The notes under the pieces were generated by a model. The model did not search any database. It saw only the letters and a list, made by a program, of their open reading frames with translations, and was not told where the DNA came from. Shown in pieces: positions 42,915 through 51,583 of a stretch of DNA of 64,000 bases. A program made the translations under genes and the position numbers. Within the stretch, counting starts at the first letter, position 1; every line of letters starts with the position of its first letter. Source of the DNA: CALBZG01 sp964486295 (GTDB lineage Bacteria > Bacillota > Clostridia > Peptostreptococcales > Anaerovoracaceae); assembly GCA_964486295.1 (NCBI GenBank), contig CAZAMF010000005.1, forward strand, positions 1 through 64,000, read 5' to 3'.

Positions 42915-43918
42915 AATATTCTTTTCTTTTCCTGCTTCGCTTTCTCGCAAGCCTCTCTCAGTGTGATTTCAATTTCATTGATCATCATTTTCATTGCAAA
43001 CGGCATATCCGCGTTGATGGTACAGCCTGCAGCCTTTGTATGTCCGCCGCCGTTAAAACGCATGGCGATCTCTGCAACATTGGCATATGATTTAGAGCGC
43101 ATGCTCACTTTGATTCTTTCTTCAGCATCTTCTTTCAGAAAAGCAGCAATTTCCACGCCTGCTATTGATCTGAGTTTTTCTACGATGCCTTCCGTTTCAT
43201 CAGCTTTTGCCCCCGTTTCTTTCAGCATGTCCAGCGTCACAAAAGTGATGGCCGCCTTCCCGCCGGCAAAAAAACGAATATTATCCATAACCTTATTGGT
43301 CATTAGCATCTTTTCCGGTCGAACGTTCTCATAGATCTTAACACTGATGTCATTATGATCGATGCCAAGATCATAAAGCTGCACAACGATTTCGTGCGTT
43401 TCTCTGGTTGTGTTTGAATATTGGAAATTGCCCGTATCGGTTGTAATGCCGGCCCATAGCGCTTCTCCGATTTCTTTGTCCATTTTCACATCAAGTTCCC
43501 TGAGCAGCTTGAATATGATTTCCGCTGTAGCAGCGGCATTCCCATCAATATAATTGAAATCGCAAAACGGATCAGATGTAATATGATGATCTATACACAT
43601 ACTGACCCTGCCTTGCATAAATTTTTCTTTTCTTTTCTTGAATCTGCTGATTTCGGCGCAATCCACACAGATACACAGATCAGGATTTTTGATTTTTTCA
43701 GCATTTTCGGTGCAATAACCATTATCCATAAATTTCAGATATCCTGGAACTTCATCTTCAATCAGAACGCTGCACTTCTTGCCTAATAGTCGAAGACCCT
43801 TGCACAGCGCCGCCGATGACCCCAGAGCATCGCCGTCCATATTCACATGAGGGAAAAGCAAAATATTTTCAGATTCAAGGATCTTATCCGCAATTTCCCT
43901 AAGGGAATTATTGTTCAT
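42911..43918 (-). CDS. nrnA: Bifunctional oligoribonuclease/pAp phosphatase NrnA (DHH family)
   Basis: DHH/DHHA1 phosphoesterase that degrades nanoRNA and dephosphorylates pAp. The 335-residue protein has HVNMDGDALGSS at 24-35, ICVDCAE near 83-89, Asp110-His111-His112, and the C-terminal GGGHTKAAG nucleic-acid-binding motif. It lies between rbfA and truB with overlaps on both sides, the normal Firmicutes position. Confidence 0.94.
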   Translation of the reverse strand: MNNNSLREIADKILESENILLFPHVNMDGDALGSSAALCKGLRLLGKKCSVLIEDEVPGYLKFMDNGYCTENAEKIKNPDLCICVDCAEISRFKKRKEKFMQGRVSMCIDHHITSDPFCDFNYIDGNAAATAEIIFKLLRELDVKMDKEIGEALWAGITTDTGNFQYSNTTRETHEIVVQLYDLGIDHNDISVKIYENVRPEKMLMTNKVMDNIRFFAGGKAAITFVTLDMLKETGAKADETEGIVEKLRSIAGVEIAAFLKEDAEERIKVSMRSKSYANVAEIAMRFNGGGHTKAAGCTINADMPFAMKMMINEIEITLREACEKAKQEKKRIL

Positions 43919-44294
43919 CCTCTTTCTCCAATTCCAGACTGTCGATTATTTTTGAGATATGTCTGCTGTACTCCATAGATGTGTCAATCTTGAATATCAA
44001 GTCCGGAACATGTCTGAGTTTGATCTGATGGCCTATTTCTCTCTTGATCAGCCCCTTTGCGCTATTGAAGGCTTTAATCACCTGGTCTTTTTCTTCATCT
44101 GTCGCGTCGCGGGCCGGGTCAGACCCCAGAACCACCACATAGCAGGTGGCATAACTGCCATCGCTGGTGACTTCAACAGCCGTAACGCTGACCAGCGCAG
44201 AAAGCCTTGGGTCCTTGATTTCCCGAAGCAGCATTTCGCTGATTATTTTCCTGATTTCTTCCCCAAGTCTTCCCTGTCTGAATCCTCTTCCCAT
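43908..44294 (-). CDS. rbfA: Ribosome-binding factor A
   Basis: 30S maturation factor needed for 16S rRNA 5' processing. The 128-residue protein has a single KH-like fold with IRKIISEMLLREIKDPRL and LRHVPDLIFKIDTSMEYS. The start follows an AGGTG site nine bases after the infB stop. Its end overlaps nrnA by 11 bases. Confidence 0.95.
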   Translation of the reverse strand: MGRGFRQGRLGEEIRKIISEMLLREIKDPRLSALVSVTAVEVTSDGSYATCYVVVLGSDPARDATDEEKDQVIKAFNSAKGLIKREIGHQIKLRHVPDLIFKIDTSMEYSRHISKIIDSLELEKEDEQ

Positions 44295-44302
44295 TTCAAC
44301 AC

Positions 44303-47300
44303 CTATACTCTTTTAATTTCTTCCATCGTAAAGCATTCGATCGTGTCGCCTTCTTTAAGGTCGTTGTAGTTTTCAATGCCAATACCGCATTCGAAACCGT
44401 CTCTGACTTCTTTCACATCGTCTTTCATTCTCTTCAATGACGATATTTTGCCCTCATGGATGATAATGCCATCCCGGACAAGTCTTATTTTCTCATTTCT
44501 GACGACTTTGCCTTCGGTGATGTACGCGCCGGCTATAATACCGATGCCCGGCACCTTGAATGTCTCTCTGACAACCGCCTTACCCAGGAGTACCTCCTTG
44601 AAAATCGGTTCAAGCATTCCCTTCATCGCGGCTTCCACTTCTTCGATCAGATTGTAGATGACCCGATAGCATCTGATTTCGATGTTTTCTCTTTCGGCCA
44701 TCAGCGTAACATCGGTGGATGGCCTTACATTAAATCCAATAATGACCGCGCCTACTGCGCTAGCCAGTCTGACATCGGATTCAGTAATGGTTCCCACGTT
44801 GGAATGTACGATATTGGTTCTTATATTTTCAGTCCTCAATTTTTCCAGCGACGTCTTTACGGCGTCAACGGAGCCCTGAACATCTCCTTTGACGATCAGA
44901 TTCAGTTCTTTGATCTCGCCTTCTTTCATCTGGCTGAAGAGTTTCTCCAGGCTTGTGCTGGCATTTCTTGCAAGTACTTCTTCCCGAACTTTTGATTTCC
45001 TGTTGGCTGCGATTTCCTTGGCTTTTGCAAGGTCAGTGACAACATAGAATTCATCTCCGGCCTCCGGCACTTCGGTCAGCCCCAGGATCTCCACAGCAGT
45101 GGCCGGGCCGGCTTTCTTGATTGTGCCGCCTTTGAAATTCGTCATGAGACGGATTTTGCCAGCACTGGTTCCTGCTACAACAGACTGTCCGGTCTGGAGC
45201 GTTCCATTCAGCACTAGCAGCGTAGCCACCGGTCCTTTAGATTTATCCAGTCTCGCTTCGATGACGGATCCTGAAGCCAGTCTGTTCGGATTTGCCCGCA
45301 GTCCGAGCATTTCCGCCTGAAGCAATATCATCTCCAGAAGGTTCATTATACCCTCTCCAGACTTTGCTGAAACAGGGACAGAAATGACATCACCGCCCCA
45401 GTCTTCCACCAGGACACCTCTGGAAGCGAGATCGTTCTTAACTCTTTCGATATCCGCTGCCGGCTTATCAATTTTATTGATCGCAACGATAATCGGAACA
45501 CCCGCTGCTTTCGCATGGCTGATCGACTCGAGAGTCTGAGGCATGACGCTATCGTCAGCGGCCACAACCAGCACTGCTATATCCGTAATATGAGCACCTC
45601 TTGCCCTCATGGCTGTGAATGCTTCATGTCCCGGTGTATCCAGGAACACGATTTTCTGGCCATCCACTACAACTTCCGATGCTCCGATATGCTGAGTGAT
45701 TCCACCTGATTCCGAAGCGGTAACATTTGTTTTCCTGATGGCATCCAATAGTGAGGTCTTGCCGTGGTCTACATGTCCCATAACGGTTATGATCGGTGGT
45801 CTCGGCTTCAGGTCCTCTTCAGTGTCCTTGAAGTTCTCAATGCCCTCTTCAACAACCTCTTCCTCAACTTTTCCGATCACTACACTGATCCCCAGATCTT
45901 CAGCCAGAACCTGCACAGTGTCTTCATCAAGATTCTGATTCAGCGTTGCCATAATGCCCAGCTTCATCAGATTCATGATGACTTTTGAAGTCGGTATCTC
46001 AACCTGTTCGCAAAAGCCTGCTACAGTGATTGGAACGTTAATAACAAAAGTGCCTTCCGGAAGTTCGGCTATATTGATTTCAGGCACAATTTCTTTGGAT
46101 TGTTTGATATGTTTCTTTGGCTTTGGCGCCTTTTCCAAAGACAATTGCTTATAAGTTCCACCCTGTAGTTTTTTGCTCGGGCCGCTTTCCAGTTTGGCGA
46201 ATTTGTCTTTTTCTTTTCCGGTATGTGCCTTGCTGCGGTCGTCCTTCTTCTGGATCGGTTTAGCGGCTATAACCGGTGCGGCACTTTCAGTTCTCGGTTT
46301 TCTATCGCCATATCCCTGTCCCGCCGGGCGAGGGCCCTGCGGTCTTGGTCCCTGAGGCCTTCTGTCCCCGTAGCTCTGTCCGGAAGTCTGGCCTTGTCCC
46401 TGGCTTCTCGGAACGCCTCTTGAATCTGAATATCGGGTTTCTGCACCGGGTCTGGCCGGTCTCTGTTCGCCGGTCCTCTGCTCATATGGCTTACGTTCGC
46501 CGGTTCTCTGCTCGTATGGCTTGCGCTCACCCGTTCTCTGTTCGCCGGTCCTCGGCTCATATGGCTTGCGTTCACCGGTCCTCTGCTCGTATGGTTTGCG
46601 CTCACCCGTTCTCTGTTCGCCGGTTCTTTGTTCGTATGGCTTGCGCTCACCCGTTCTCTGTTCGCCGGTTCTTTGTTCGTATGGCTTGCGCTCACCCGTT
46701 CTCTGTTCGCCGGTCCTCTGCTCGTACGGTCTACGTTCACCGGTCCTCTGCTCGTACGGTCTACGTTCACCGGTCCTCTGCTCATATGGCTTGCGCTCAC
46801 CCGTTCTCTGCTCGTACGGCTTGTGTTCGGCCGGTTTATGTTCAGGGGCTTTCTCCTCAGCCTTCTGGATTTCAGGTTTTTGTTCAATAGGTTGAGACTC
46901 CATGGTACTGATCGGCTGCTTTGCTGCCTCTGGTTTGGCTTCTTCGGAGACCTTTTCCGGGGCCTGGGGTTTAACCTGAGCCTCGACCTTCATTTCTGCT
47001 TCCGCCTTCGACTTTTCAGCCTCTCTCGCATCCAGTTTTTTATCGATAACCGGTTCGCCCATCGGTTTTTTTGGTCTGCCTTCGATTTCTTTTGATATGA
47101 TTGGTTTCCCCATAGGTGGACGCTGCGTGACAGTTTTCTCTTCTTGCCTTGTTTTGGCCGTTTGAGGCTTTGTCTGCAGCGGGGTTAATTTGACTGCCGC
47201 TTTGACTGTAACATGGGGTTCAAATTCATCCTCTTTTTTTTCTGTTTTTTTGGGCGCTGCTTTAACAATTTTTGTCTCAACAGTGGTCTTCGTTCTGCCC

Positions 47301-47446
47301 ATTGCATTTTTTATCGCTGCCGCGTCATTATCAGAAATCAATCCGGTGGTTCCTTCCGGCTTGATCCCTAAAGTTCCGCATTTTTCCTGCAACTCTTTAC
47401 TGTTTATATTTAATTCCTTTGCCAGATCACTAATTTTTATCGTCAT
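44303..47446 (-). CDS. infB: Translation initiation factor IF-2 with repeat-expanded N-terminal domain
   Basis: GTPase that brings fMet-tRNA to the 30S subunit. At 1047 residues it is longer than most Firmicutes IF-2. Residues 1-50 are an IF2_N helix domain; 51-210 are low-complexity, charged; 211-330 are ten tandem repeats of PYEQRTGERK type; 331-430 are rich in Gly, Arg and Pro; about 465-520 hold a second IF2_N domain; the G domain starts at 557 (GHVDHGKT), with DTPGHEAF and NKID after it, followed by domains II to IV. Start and stop are tightly coupled to ylxQ and rbfA. Confidence 0.97.
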   Translation of the reverse strand: MTIKISDLAKELNINSKELQEKCGTLGIKPEGTTGLISDNDAAAIKNAMGRTKTTVETKIVKAAPKKTEKKEDEFEPHVTVKAAVKLTPLQTKPQTAKTRQEEKTVTQRPPMGKPIISKEIEGRPKKPMGEPVIDKKLDAREAEKSKAEAEMKVEAQVKPQAPEKVSEEAKPEAAKQPISTMESQPIEQKPEIQKAEEKAPEHKPAEHKPYEQRTGERKPYEQRTGERRPYEQRTGERRPYEQRTGEQRTGERKPYEQRTGEQRTGERKPYEQRTGEQRTGERKPYEQRTGERKPYEPRTGEQRTGERKPYEQRTGERKPYEQRTGEQRPARPGAETRYSDSRGVPRSQGQGQTSGQSYGDRRPQGPRPQGPRPAGQGYGDRKPRTESAAPVIAAKPIQKKDDRSKAHTGKEKDKFAKLESGPSKKLQGGTYKQLSLEKAPKPKKHIKQSKEIVPEINIAELPEGTFVINVPITVAGFCEQVEIPTSKVIMNLMKLGIMATLNQNLDEDTVQVLAEDLGISVVIGKVEEEVVEEGIENFKDTEEDLKPRPPIITVMGHVDHGKTSLLDAIRKTNVTASESGGITQHIGASEVVVDGQKIVFLDTPGHEAFTAMRARGAHITDIAVLVVAADDSVMPQTLESISHAKAAGVPIIVAINKIDKPAADIERVKNDLASRGVLVEDWGGDVISVPVSAKSGEGIMNLLEMILLQAEMLGLRANPNRLASGSVIEARLDKSKGPVATLLVLNGTLQTGQSVVAGTSAGKIRLMTNFKGGTIKKAGPATAVEILGLTEVPEAGDEFYVVTDLAKAKEIAANRKSKVREEVLARNASTSLEKLFSQMKEGEIKELNLIVKGDVQGSVDAVKTSLEKLRTENIRTNIVHSNVGTITESDVRLASAVGAVIIGFNVRPSTDVTLMAERENIEIRCYRVIYNLIEEVEAAMKGMLEPIFKEVLLGKAVVRETFKVPGIGIIAGAYITEGKVVRNEKIRLVRDGIIIHEGKISSLKRMKDDVKEVRDGFECGIGIENYNDLKEGDTIECFTMEEIKRV
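46457..46816 (-). repeat. Tandem repeat array inside infB
   Basis: Ten consecutive in-frame units encoding residues 211-330 of IF-2: six 10-residue units (YEQRTGERKP or RRP) and four 15-residue units with an extra QRTGE insertion. Nucleotide identity between neighbouring units is very high, including third codon positions, with C/T and G/A variants spread among units, which points to recent slippage or unequal recombination. Confidence 0.95.
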
Positions 47447-47760
47447 TAGAATTCCTCCCTGCTTTCTATTTCTTTGAGTATTACATTTTTGAAATTGTCA
47501 TCTAAAATTCCGAAGACTCCGGAATCCGCTTCACCCGTTATCGCAGAAAGTTTCTCTTTGCTTCCAAAGATCTTATACGCGACATTGTTTTTAACGGCTT
47601 CCCTGATTACCTTTTCTTTTGTGTTTTCAGACAGATCGTCAGCTATGATCAGAAGTTTCACTTTGCCTCGGGCCATAAAAGCCTTGCAGGTTTCCGTTCC
47701 CGAAATAAGTTTCCTTGATTTCGCGGCAAATCCAATATAGCTGTCAAACTTTTCTCTCAT
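47446..47760 (-). CDS. ylxQ: L7Ae-family ribosomal protein YlxQ
   Basis: Small RNA-binding protein of the L7Ae/L30e family, probable kink-turn binder. The 104-residue product starting MREKFDSYIGFAAKSRKLISG has the ARGKVKLLIIADDLSEN and GSKEKLS segments. The ATG at 47760 is supported by AAGGAG and lies 17 bases inside ylxR; the longer frame to 47805 is not needed. Stop and infB start overlap by one base (TAATG). Confidence 0.9.
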   Translation of the reverse strand: MREKFDSYIGFAAKSRKLISGTETCKAFMARGKVKLLIIADDLSENTKEKVIREAVKNNVAYKIFGSKEKLSAITGEADSGVFGILDDNFKNVILKEIESREEF

Positions 47761-48019
47761 AAGCTTCCAGCTCCTTAAACAGATTCGCCAGCGCTTCGTC
47801 GTCAATTGTCATCTGAAGGCCTCTACCGATAGCTTTTTTCTTATGAGCAAGTTTGAAACAGCTTTCTTTCGGGCACAGGTAGATTCCTCGTCCCTTTGCC
47901 TTGCCGGTAGGGTCTATGCTGATTTTGCCTTCGTAGCCGGCGATCCTTATGAGTTCGGATTTTGGTTTTGACTCCATACATCCAACACATCTTCTCATCG
48001 GTAATTTCTTTTCCTTCAA
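47744..48019 (-). CDS. ylxR: YlxR/RnpM family RNA-binding protein
   Basis: DUF448 protein, known in Bacillus as RnpM, a protein that binds RNase P RNA and modulates its activity. The 91-residue protein has the family motif RRCVGC near the start and GRGIYLCP in the middle, then a basic region. The start appears to be TTG at 48019 with AAAGGG upstream; ATG at 47998 (before RRCVGC) is the alternative. It lies four bases after nusA. Confidence 0.9.
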   Translation of the reverse strand: MKEKKLPMRRCVGCMESKPKSELIRIAGYEGKISIDPTGKAKGRGIYLCPKESCFKLAHKKKAIGRGLQMTIDDEALANLFKELEAYERKV

Positions 48020-48022
48020 AAT

Positions 48023-49156
48023 TTACACCCTTTCGTTTTCTGCTCCTTCATCATCCGAAGCATCATAATACTCATTTTCCGATGCTGTTTCACCATTTTC
48101 ATCATTGAGGTTTTCTATGTCTCCATAATATTGTGAATGGCTTTTTATATCTATTTTCCATCCGCACAGTTTCGCTGCGAGTCTTACATTCTGGCCTTCC
48201 TTACCGATCGCCAGCGACAGCTGATAATCCGGCACGATTACTGTAGCGCTTTTCCCTTCATCGCTGATGATGACGTTCTCAACCTTTGCCGGGGAAAGAA
48301 CATTGCTGATGAGTTCATATGGATCCGGACTCCATGCAATGATATCTATTTTTTCTCCGAACAATTCATCCACCACGGCCTGCACCCGGACGCCTCTGGC
48401 TCCTACGCATGCGCCTACCGGATCAACATTTTCATCATCACTCCATACCGCGATCTTTGTCCTGGAGCCTGCCTCACGGCTAATGCTTTTGATTTCAACG
48501 ACTCCTTCCTGAATTTCAGGCACTTCGAGCTCAAAGAGCCGCTTAACCAGGCCCGGATGAGATCTTGAAAGATAGACCTGAGGTCCTTTTGTTGTTTTCT
48601 TGACATCCATAATATAGACTTTCAGTCTGCTGTTGATGGAATAGGTTTCTCCCGGGACTTGCTCCGTTGCCGCCAGGATGCCTTCGGTCTTGCCCATATT
48701 GATAAAAACCGTTTCATTTGATACTCTTTGCACGGTACCGGTTACAATTTCACCCTGGCGGTTGATATAATCGTCAAAAATCATACCCCGCTCAGCTTCT
48801 CTGATACGCTGCACCACAACCTGTTTTGCCGTCTGTGCCGCGATTCTGCCGAAATCCATAGGAGTGACCCTGTATGAAACTGTGTCCCCCACCTCATACC
48901 TCGGATCTATTTCCTTGGCATCTTCGATGGATATCTGAGTCATGCTGTCCTCGACCTCTTCCACGACATCCATTACCATCAATACATCAATATCTCCGTT
49001 TTCTCTGTCTATATCGACCTTCACATTTTGGCTCGTTCCGTAATTCTTTTTATAGGCGGAAACCAGGGCCGACTCGATCGCCTCGATCAGTACGTCCTTG
49101 GATATCTGTTTTTCCTTTTCCAAATCCTCGATAGCCTCAATGAACTCTCTATTCAT
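48023..49156 (-). CDS. nusA: Transcription termination/antitermination factor NusA
   Basis: RNA polymerase-associated factor for pausing, termination and antitermination. The 377-residue protein has the N-terminal polymerase-binding domain, an S1 domain (GEIVTGTVQRVSNETVFINMG), and two KH domains (PVGACVGARGVRVQAVVDEL and LAIGKEGQNVRLAAKLCGWKIDI). It lacks the proteobacterial acidic repeats and ends in an acidic tail, as in other Firmicutes. It follows rimP by 16 bases. Confidence 0.97.
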   Translation of the reverse strand: MNREFIEAIEDLEKEKQISKDVLIEAIESALVSAYKKNYGTSQNVKVDIDRENGDIDVLMVMDVVEEVEDSMTQISIEDAKEIDPRYEVGDTVSYRVTPMDFGRIAAQTAKQVVVQRIREAERGMIFDDYINRQGEIVTGTVQRVSNETVFINMGKTEGILAATEQVPGETYSINSRLKVYIMDVKKTTKGPQVYLSRSHPGLVKRLFELEVPEIQEGVVEIKSISREAGSRTKIAVWSDDENVDPVGACVGARGVRVQAVVDELFGEKIDIIAWSPDPYELISNVLSPAKVENVIISDEGKSATVIVPDYQLSLAIGKEGQNVRLAAKLCGWKIDIKSHSQYYGDIENLNDENGETASENEYYDASDDEGAENERV

Positions 49157-49172
49157 TTTTTACTGCTCCTCC

Positions 49173-49652
49173 TTATAAAACAACTTTTAATTTAGTCTTA
49201 GCCACCGCTTCGAGGGGCAGCCTGATTGTCTTGTTTTCCGCATCGGTTATTACAACTCTTCCGTCTTCCAAACCGACCAGCGCGCCGTCATAATGTTTTC
49301 TGCCTTCTAAATTCTGATAAAGGCTGATTTCGACCTGACGCCCTTTATATTTTTGAAAATCCCTATCGTTGATCAATGCCCGGTCCATTCCCGGCGATGA
49401 TACCTCCAGGTAATAATTCTGCTCGATGGGATCCAGTTCGTCCATTTTGGCTGACAGAAATCTGCTCACCAATTCGCAGTCATCTGTCCCGATATAAGCC
49501 TCCTCATCTTCCCAGGCTTTATCTATATAAACTCTTAAAAACCAATCCTTGCCTTCTTTAACAAATTCGACATTGTAGAGTTCCAGCCCGTTTTCCGCGA
49601 GGAAGGGCGTCAGAATATCGCTCACAATCTCTTTTATTTTACCTTTCGCCAT
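49173..49652 (-). CDS. rimP: Ribosome maturation factor RimP
   Basis: 30S assembly factor. The 159-residue protein has the family signature YYLEVSSPGMDRAL and the N-terminal LYNVEFVKEGKDWFLRVYID strand pair, with a C-terminal SH3-like domain. It is the first gene of the nusA-infB operon, behind a candidate promoter and a leader hairpin. The start follows GGGAG. Confidence 0.94.
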   Translation of the reverse strand: MAKGKIKEIVSDILTPFLAENGLELYNVEFVKEGKDWFLRVYIDKAWEDEEAYIGTDDCELVSRFLSAKMDELDPIEQNYYLEVSSPGMDRALINDRDFQKYKGRQVEISLYQNLEGRKHYDGALVGLEDGRVVITDAENKTIRLPLEAVAKTKLKVVL

Positions 49653-49691
49653 TATTTCGTCTTTCTCCCGAATATTTATTCTGACAAAATA

Positions 49692-49719
49692 TTTGGAGTG
49701 GGCCTAAGCCCACTCCAAA
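49692..49719 (-). terminator. Perfect hairpin between the ACT gene and rimP
   Basis: A 12-bp perfect stem TTTGGAGTGGGC/GCCCACTCCAAA around a 4-base loop, followed on the minus strand by TATTTTG, a modest T-tract. It may end the paaK-ACT transcript; as a candidate rimP promoter lies upstream of it, it could also act as an attenuator in the rimP-nusA leader. Confidence 0.7.
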
Positions 49720-49749
49720 ATTCATGCCATTACAATAATTTACTACGTT

Positions 49750-49778
49750 ATAATATCACAGCCCCATTCATTTTGCAA
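49750..49778 (-). promoter_or_regulatory. Candidate promoter of the rimP-nusA-infB operon
   Basis: -35 TTGCAA (49773-49778) and extended -10 TGATATTAT (hexamer at 49750-49755) with a 17-base spacer on the minus strand, just after the ACT gene stop. Transcription would start near 49743, before the 49692-49719 hairpin. Confidence 0.5.
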
Positions 49779-49784
49779 GATTTA

Positions 49785-50201
49785 TTACAATTTTTTAATC
49801 ACTTCTATGCCATGCGCTTCCAGCATCGATTCCACATCGGGGATGTTGTCGACCTTCAAGACAAAATACTGCGGCCCGCCCTTACTCACAACAAAAGAAT
49901 AGATATAATCGATGTTGACATTATGTTCGGATAGAATATGGAAAATCTCGTTGAGGCTCCCCCTTCGATCTTCCGGATTTACAGCCATGATATCGGACAT
50001 CATAGCAACGATGCCATTTTTCTTAAGGATTTCCACCGCTTTTTCCGGGTCATCCACAACAGTCCTCAGAATACCGTATTCCGTGGTGTCATACACCGAG
50101 ATCGCGCGGATGTCGATGCCCTCTTTGAAAAAAATTTCAGTCAGATTAGCTAACATCCCATACTGATTCGGCAGCAGAACAGATAATTGCTTAATAGCCA
50201 T
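49785..50201 (-). CDS. ACT domain protein
   Basis: A 138-residue protein made of two ACT domains in tandem (KQLSVLLPNQYGMLANLTEIFFKEGIDIRAISV and RRGSLNEIFHILSEHNVNIDYIYSFVVSKG), with no catalytic domain. Stand-alone double-ACT proteins next to phenylacetate-CoA ligase genes are common in anaerobes and are thought to sense an amino acid or related ligand. It starts one base after the ligase stop, with a strong AGGAGG site, so the two are surely coupled. Confidence 0.92.
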   Translation of the reverse strand: MAIKQLSVLLPNQYGMLANLTEIFFKEGIDIRAISVYDTTEYGILRTVVDDPEKAVEILKKNGIVAMMSDIMAVNPEDRRGSLNEIFHILSEHNVNIDYIYSFVVSKGGPQYFVLKVDNIPDVESMLEAHGIEVIKKL

Positions 50202-50202
50202 A

Positions 50203-51531
50203 CTATTCCTCCTTTCTTAAATCAATGACTCTCCGGGCTTTTCCTTCAAATCGAGGCAAGCTTGCCGGTTGTACCAGATTAACTTTTGCATCTATGCCCA
50301 GAACTGTTCTCAGCCTGCTCCGTATGTTCTGATTCAGACTTTCCAGTTTCGCATAAGACTCCAGATAGGAAGCGTCAGTCAGCTCCACATCCACTTCGAT
50401 TTTATCAAGATGAGCTTTTTTATAGACCCTGATCTGATAATGCGGGCCAACGCCCTCCGAACTGATCAGAACCTCCTCGATCTGTGAAGGGAAGACATTG
50501 ACTCCGCCCAGGATCAGCATATCGTCGGAGCGTCCCTGGATTTTCGCCATTCTGACGGTCGTCCTTCCGCAGTCACATTTTTCATAATTTAACGAAGTGA
50601 TATCCTTGGTTCTGTATCGGATGATCGGAAGTGCTTCTTTTGTGATGGTGGTAATGACCAGTTCTCCAACCTCCCCCGGTCCAAGCACTTCGCCGGTTTC
50701 AGGGTCAATGATCTCCGGAATAAAGTGGTCCTCGCTGATATGCATCCCCTTGAGCGCCAGGCATTCCCCGGAGACGCCAGGTCCCATGAGCTCGCTCATG
50801 CCGTAGTTTTCGGTAGAAAAGATACCCCATATTCTATTTAGTTCATTCCTCATGGATTCCGTCGATCCTTCGCCGCCGAAAAGGCCCCATTTCAGTTTCA
50901 GATCCCTGGCCGGGTCGATACCCATCTGCACCGCGACCTCTGCCATATGCAGCGCATATGATGGCGTACTGATGAGGGCTGTTGTGCCGAAATCCTGCAT
51001 AATCATGATTTGTTTTGTTGTGTTCCCGCTGGACATCGGGATCACCGCGGCTCCAACACGTTCCAATCCCTGATGAAGACCGAAGGCACCAGTAAATAAT
51101 CCGTATCCGAAAGCGATCTGGGCGGTATCTTCATTGGTAACGCCTGCTTGTGTCACGATCCTGGCTATCAGTTCTTTCCAGACCTCCATATCGTTTCTGG
51201 TATATCCGACAACCGTCGGCTTGCCGGTAGTTCCCGACGAGGCGTGAAATCTTACGATATCTTTCCTTTCGGATGAAAACAATCCAAATGGGTAGTTGTC
51301 TCTGAAGTCTGATTTGGTCGTAAAAGGCAAATATTTCAAATCACTCAGGGATTTTATATCTCCCGGCAATACGCCAAGGTCGTCAAATTTCTTTTTATAC
51401 GCCGGGACCCTTTCATAGACCCTTTCGGCAGTTTTCTTCAGGCGCTCCAGCTGAACAGCCATGTACTCTTCGCGGTCCAGCGTCTCATCTTTGCTCCAGA
51501 TCCTGTGTTTCATGTCTTCTTTACTAATCAT
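50203..51531 (-). CDS. Phenylacetate-CoA ligase family protein (PaaK-like)
   Basis: Adenylate-forming CoA ligase of 442 residues, expected to activate phenylacetate or another aryl or keto acid. Visible motifs are the phosphate loop HASSGTTGKPTVVGYT, FGYGLFTGAFGLHQG, ENYGMSELMGPGVSGEC and the C-terminal hinge GRSDDMLILGGVNVFPSQIEEVL. Starts at 51531 or 51513 are both plausible; the frame reaching 51633 overlaps polC and is unlikely. Without paa or iorAB genes nearby, a role in aromatic amino-acid metabolism is inference. Confidence 0.88.
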   Translation of the reverse strand: MISKEDMKHRIWSKDETLDREEYMAVQLERLKKTAERVYERVPAYKKKFDDLGVLPGDIKSLSDLKYLPFTTKSDFRDNYPFGLFSSERKDIVRFHASSGTTGKPTVVGYTRNDMEVWKELIARIVTQAGVTNEDTAQIAFGYGLFTGAFGLHQGLERVGAAVIPMSSGNTTKQIMIMQDFGTTALISTPSYALHMAEVAVQMGIDPARDLKLKWGLFGGEGSTESMRNELNRIWGIFSTENYGMSELMGPGVSGECLALKGMHISEDHFIPEIIDPETGEVLGPGEVGELVITTITKEALPIIRYRTKDITSLNYEKCDCGRTTVRMAKIQGRSDDMLILGGVNVFPSQIEEVLISSEGVGPHYQIRVYKKAHLDKIEVDVELTDASYLESYAKLESLNQNIRSRLRTVLGIDAKVNLVQPASLPRFEGKARRVIDLRKEE

Positions 51532-51583
51532 AATTCCTATCCAGCTTCCCTGATGTTCAGGCCTCCTCGCAGGCCTCATCAAA

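Noticed and set aside
46457..46816. Regularly spaced repeats resembling a CRISPR array.
   Set aside because: Units are contiguous with no unique spacers, are in frame with infB and encode a peptide repeat; no cas genes are present.
46276..46895. Plus-strand frames of 120-200 residues opposite infB, rich in repeated Ser/Cys/Val/Arg units.
   Set aside because: They are the antisense shadow of the IF-2 repeat array: repeats of length divisible by three keep several frames open. IF-2 is intact on the other strand.
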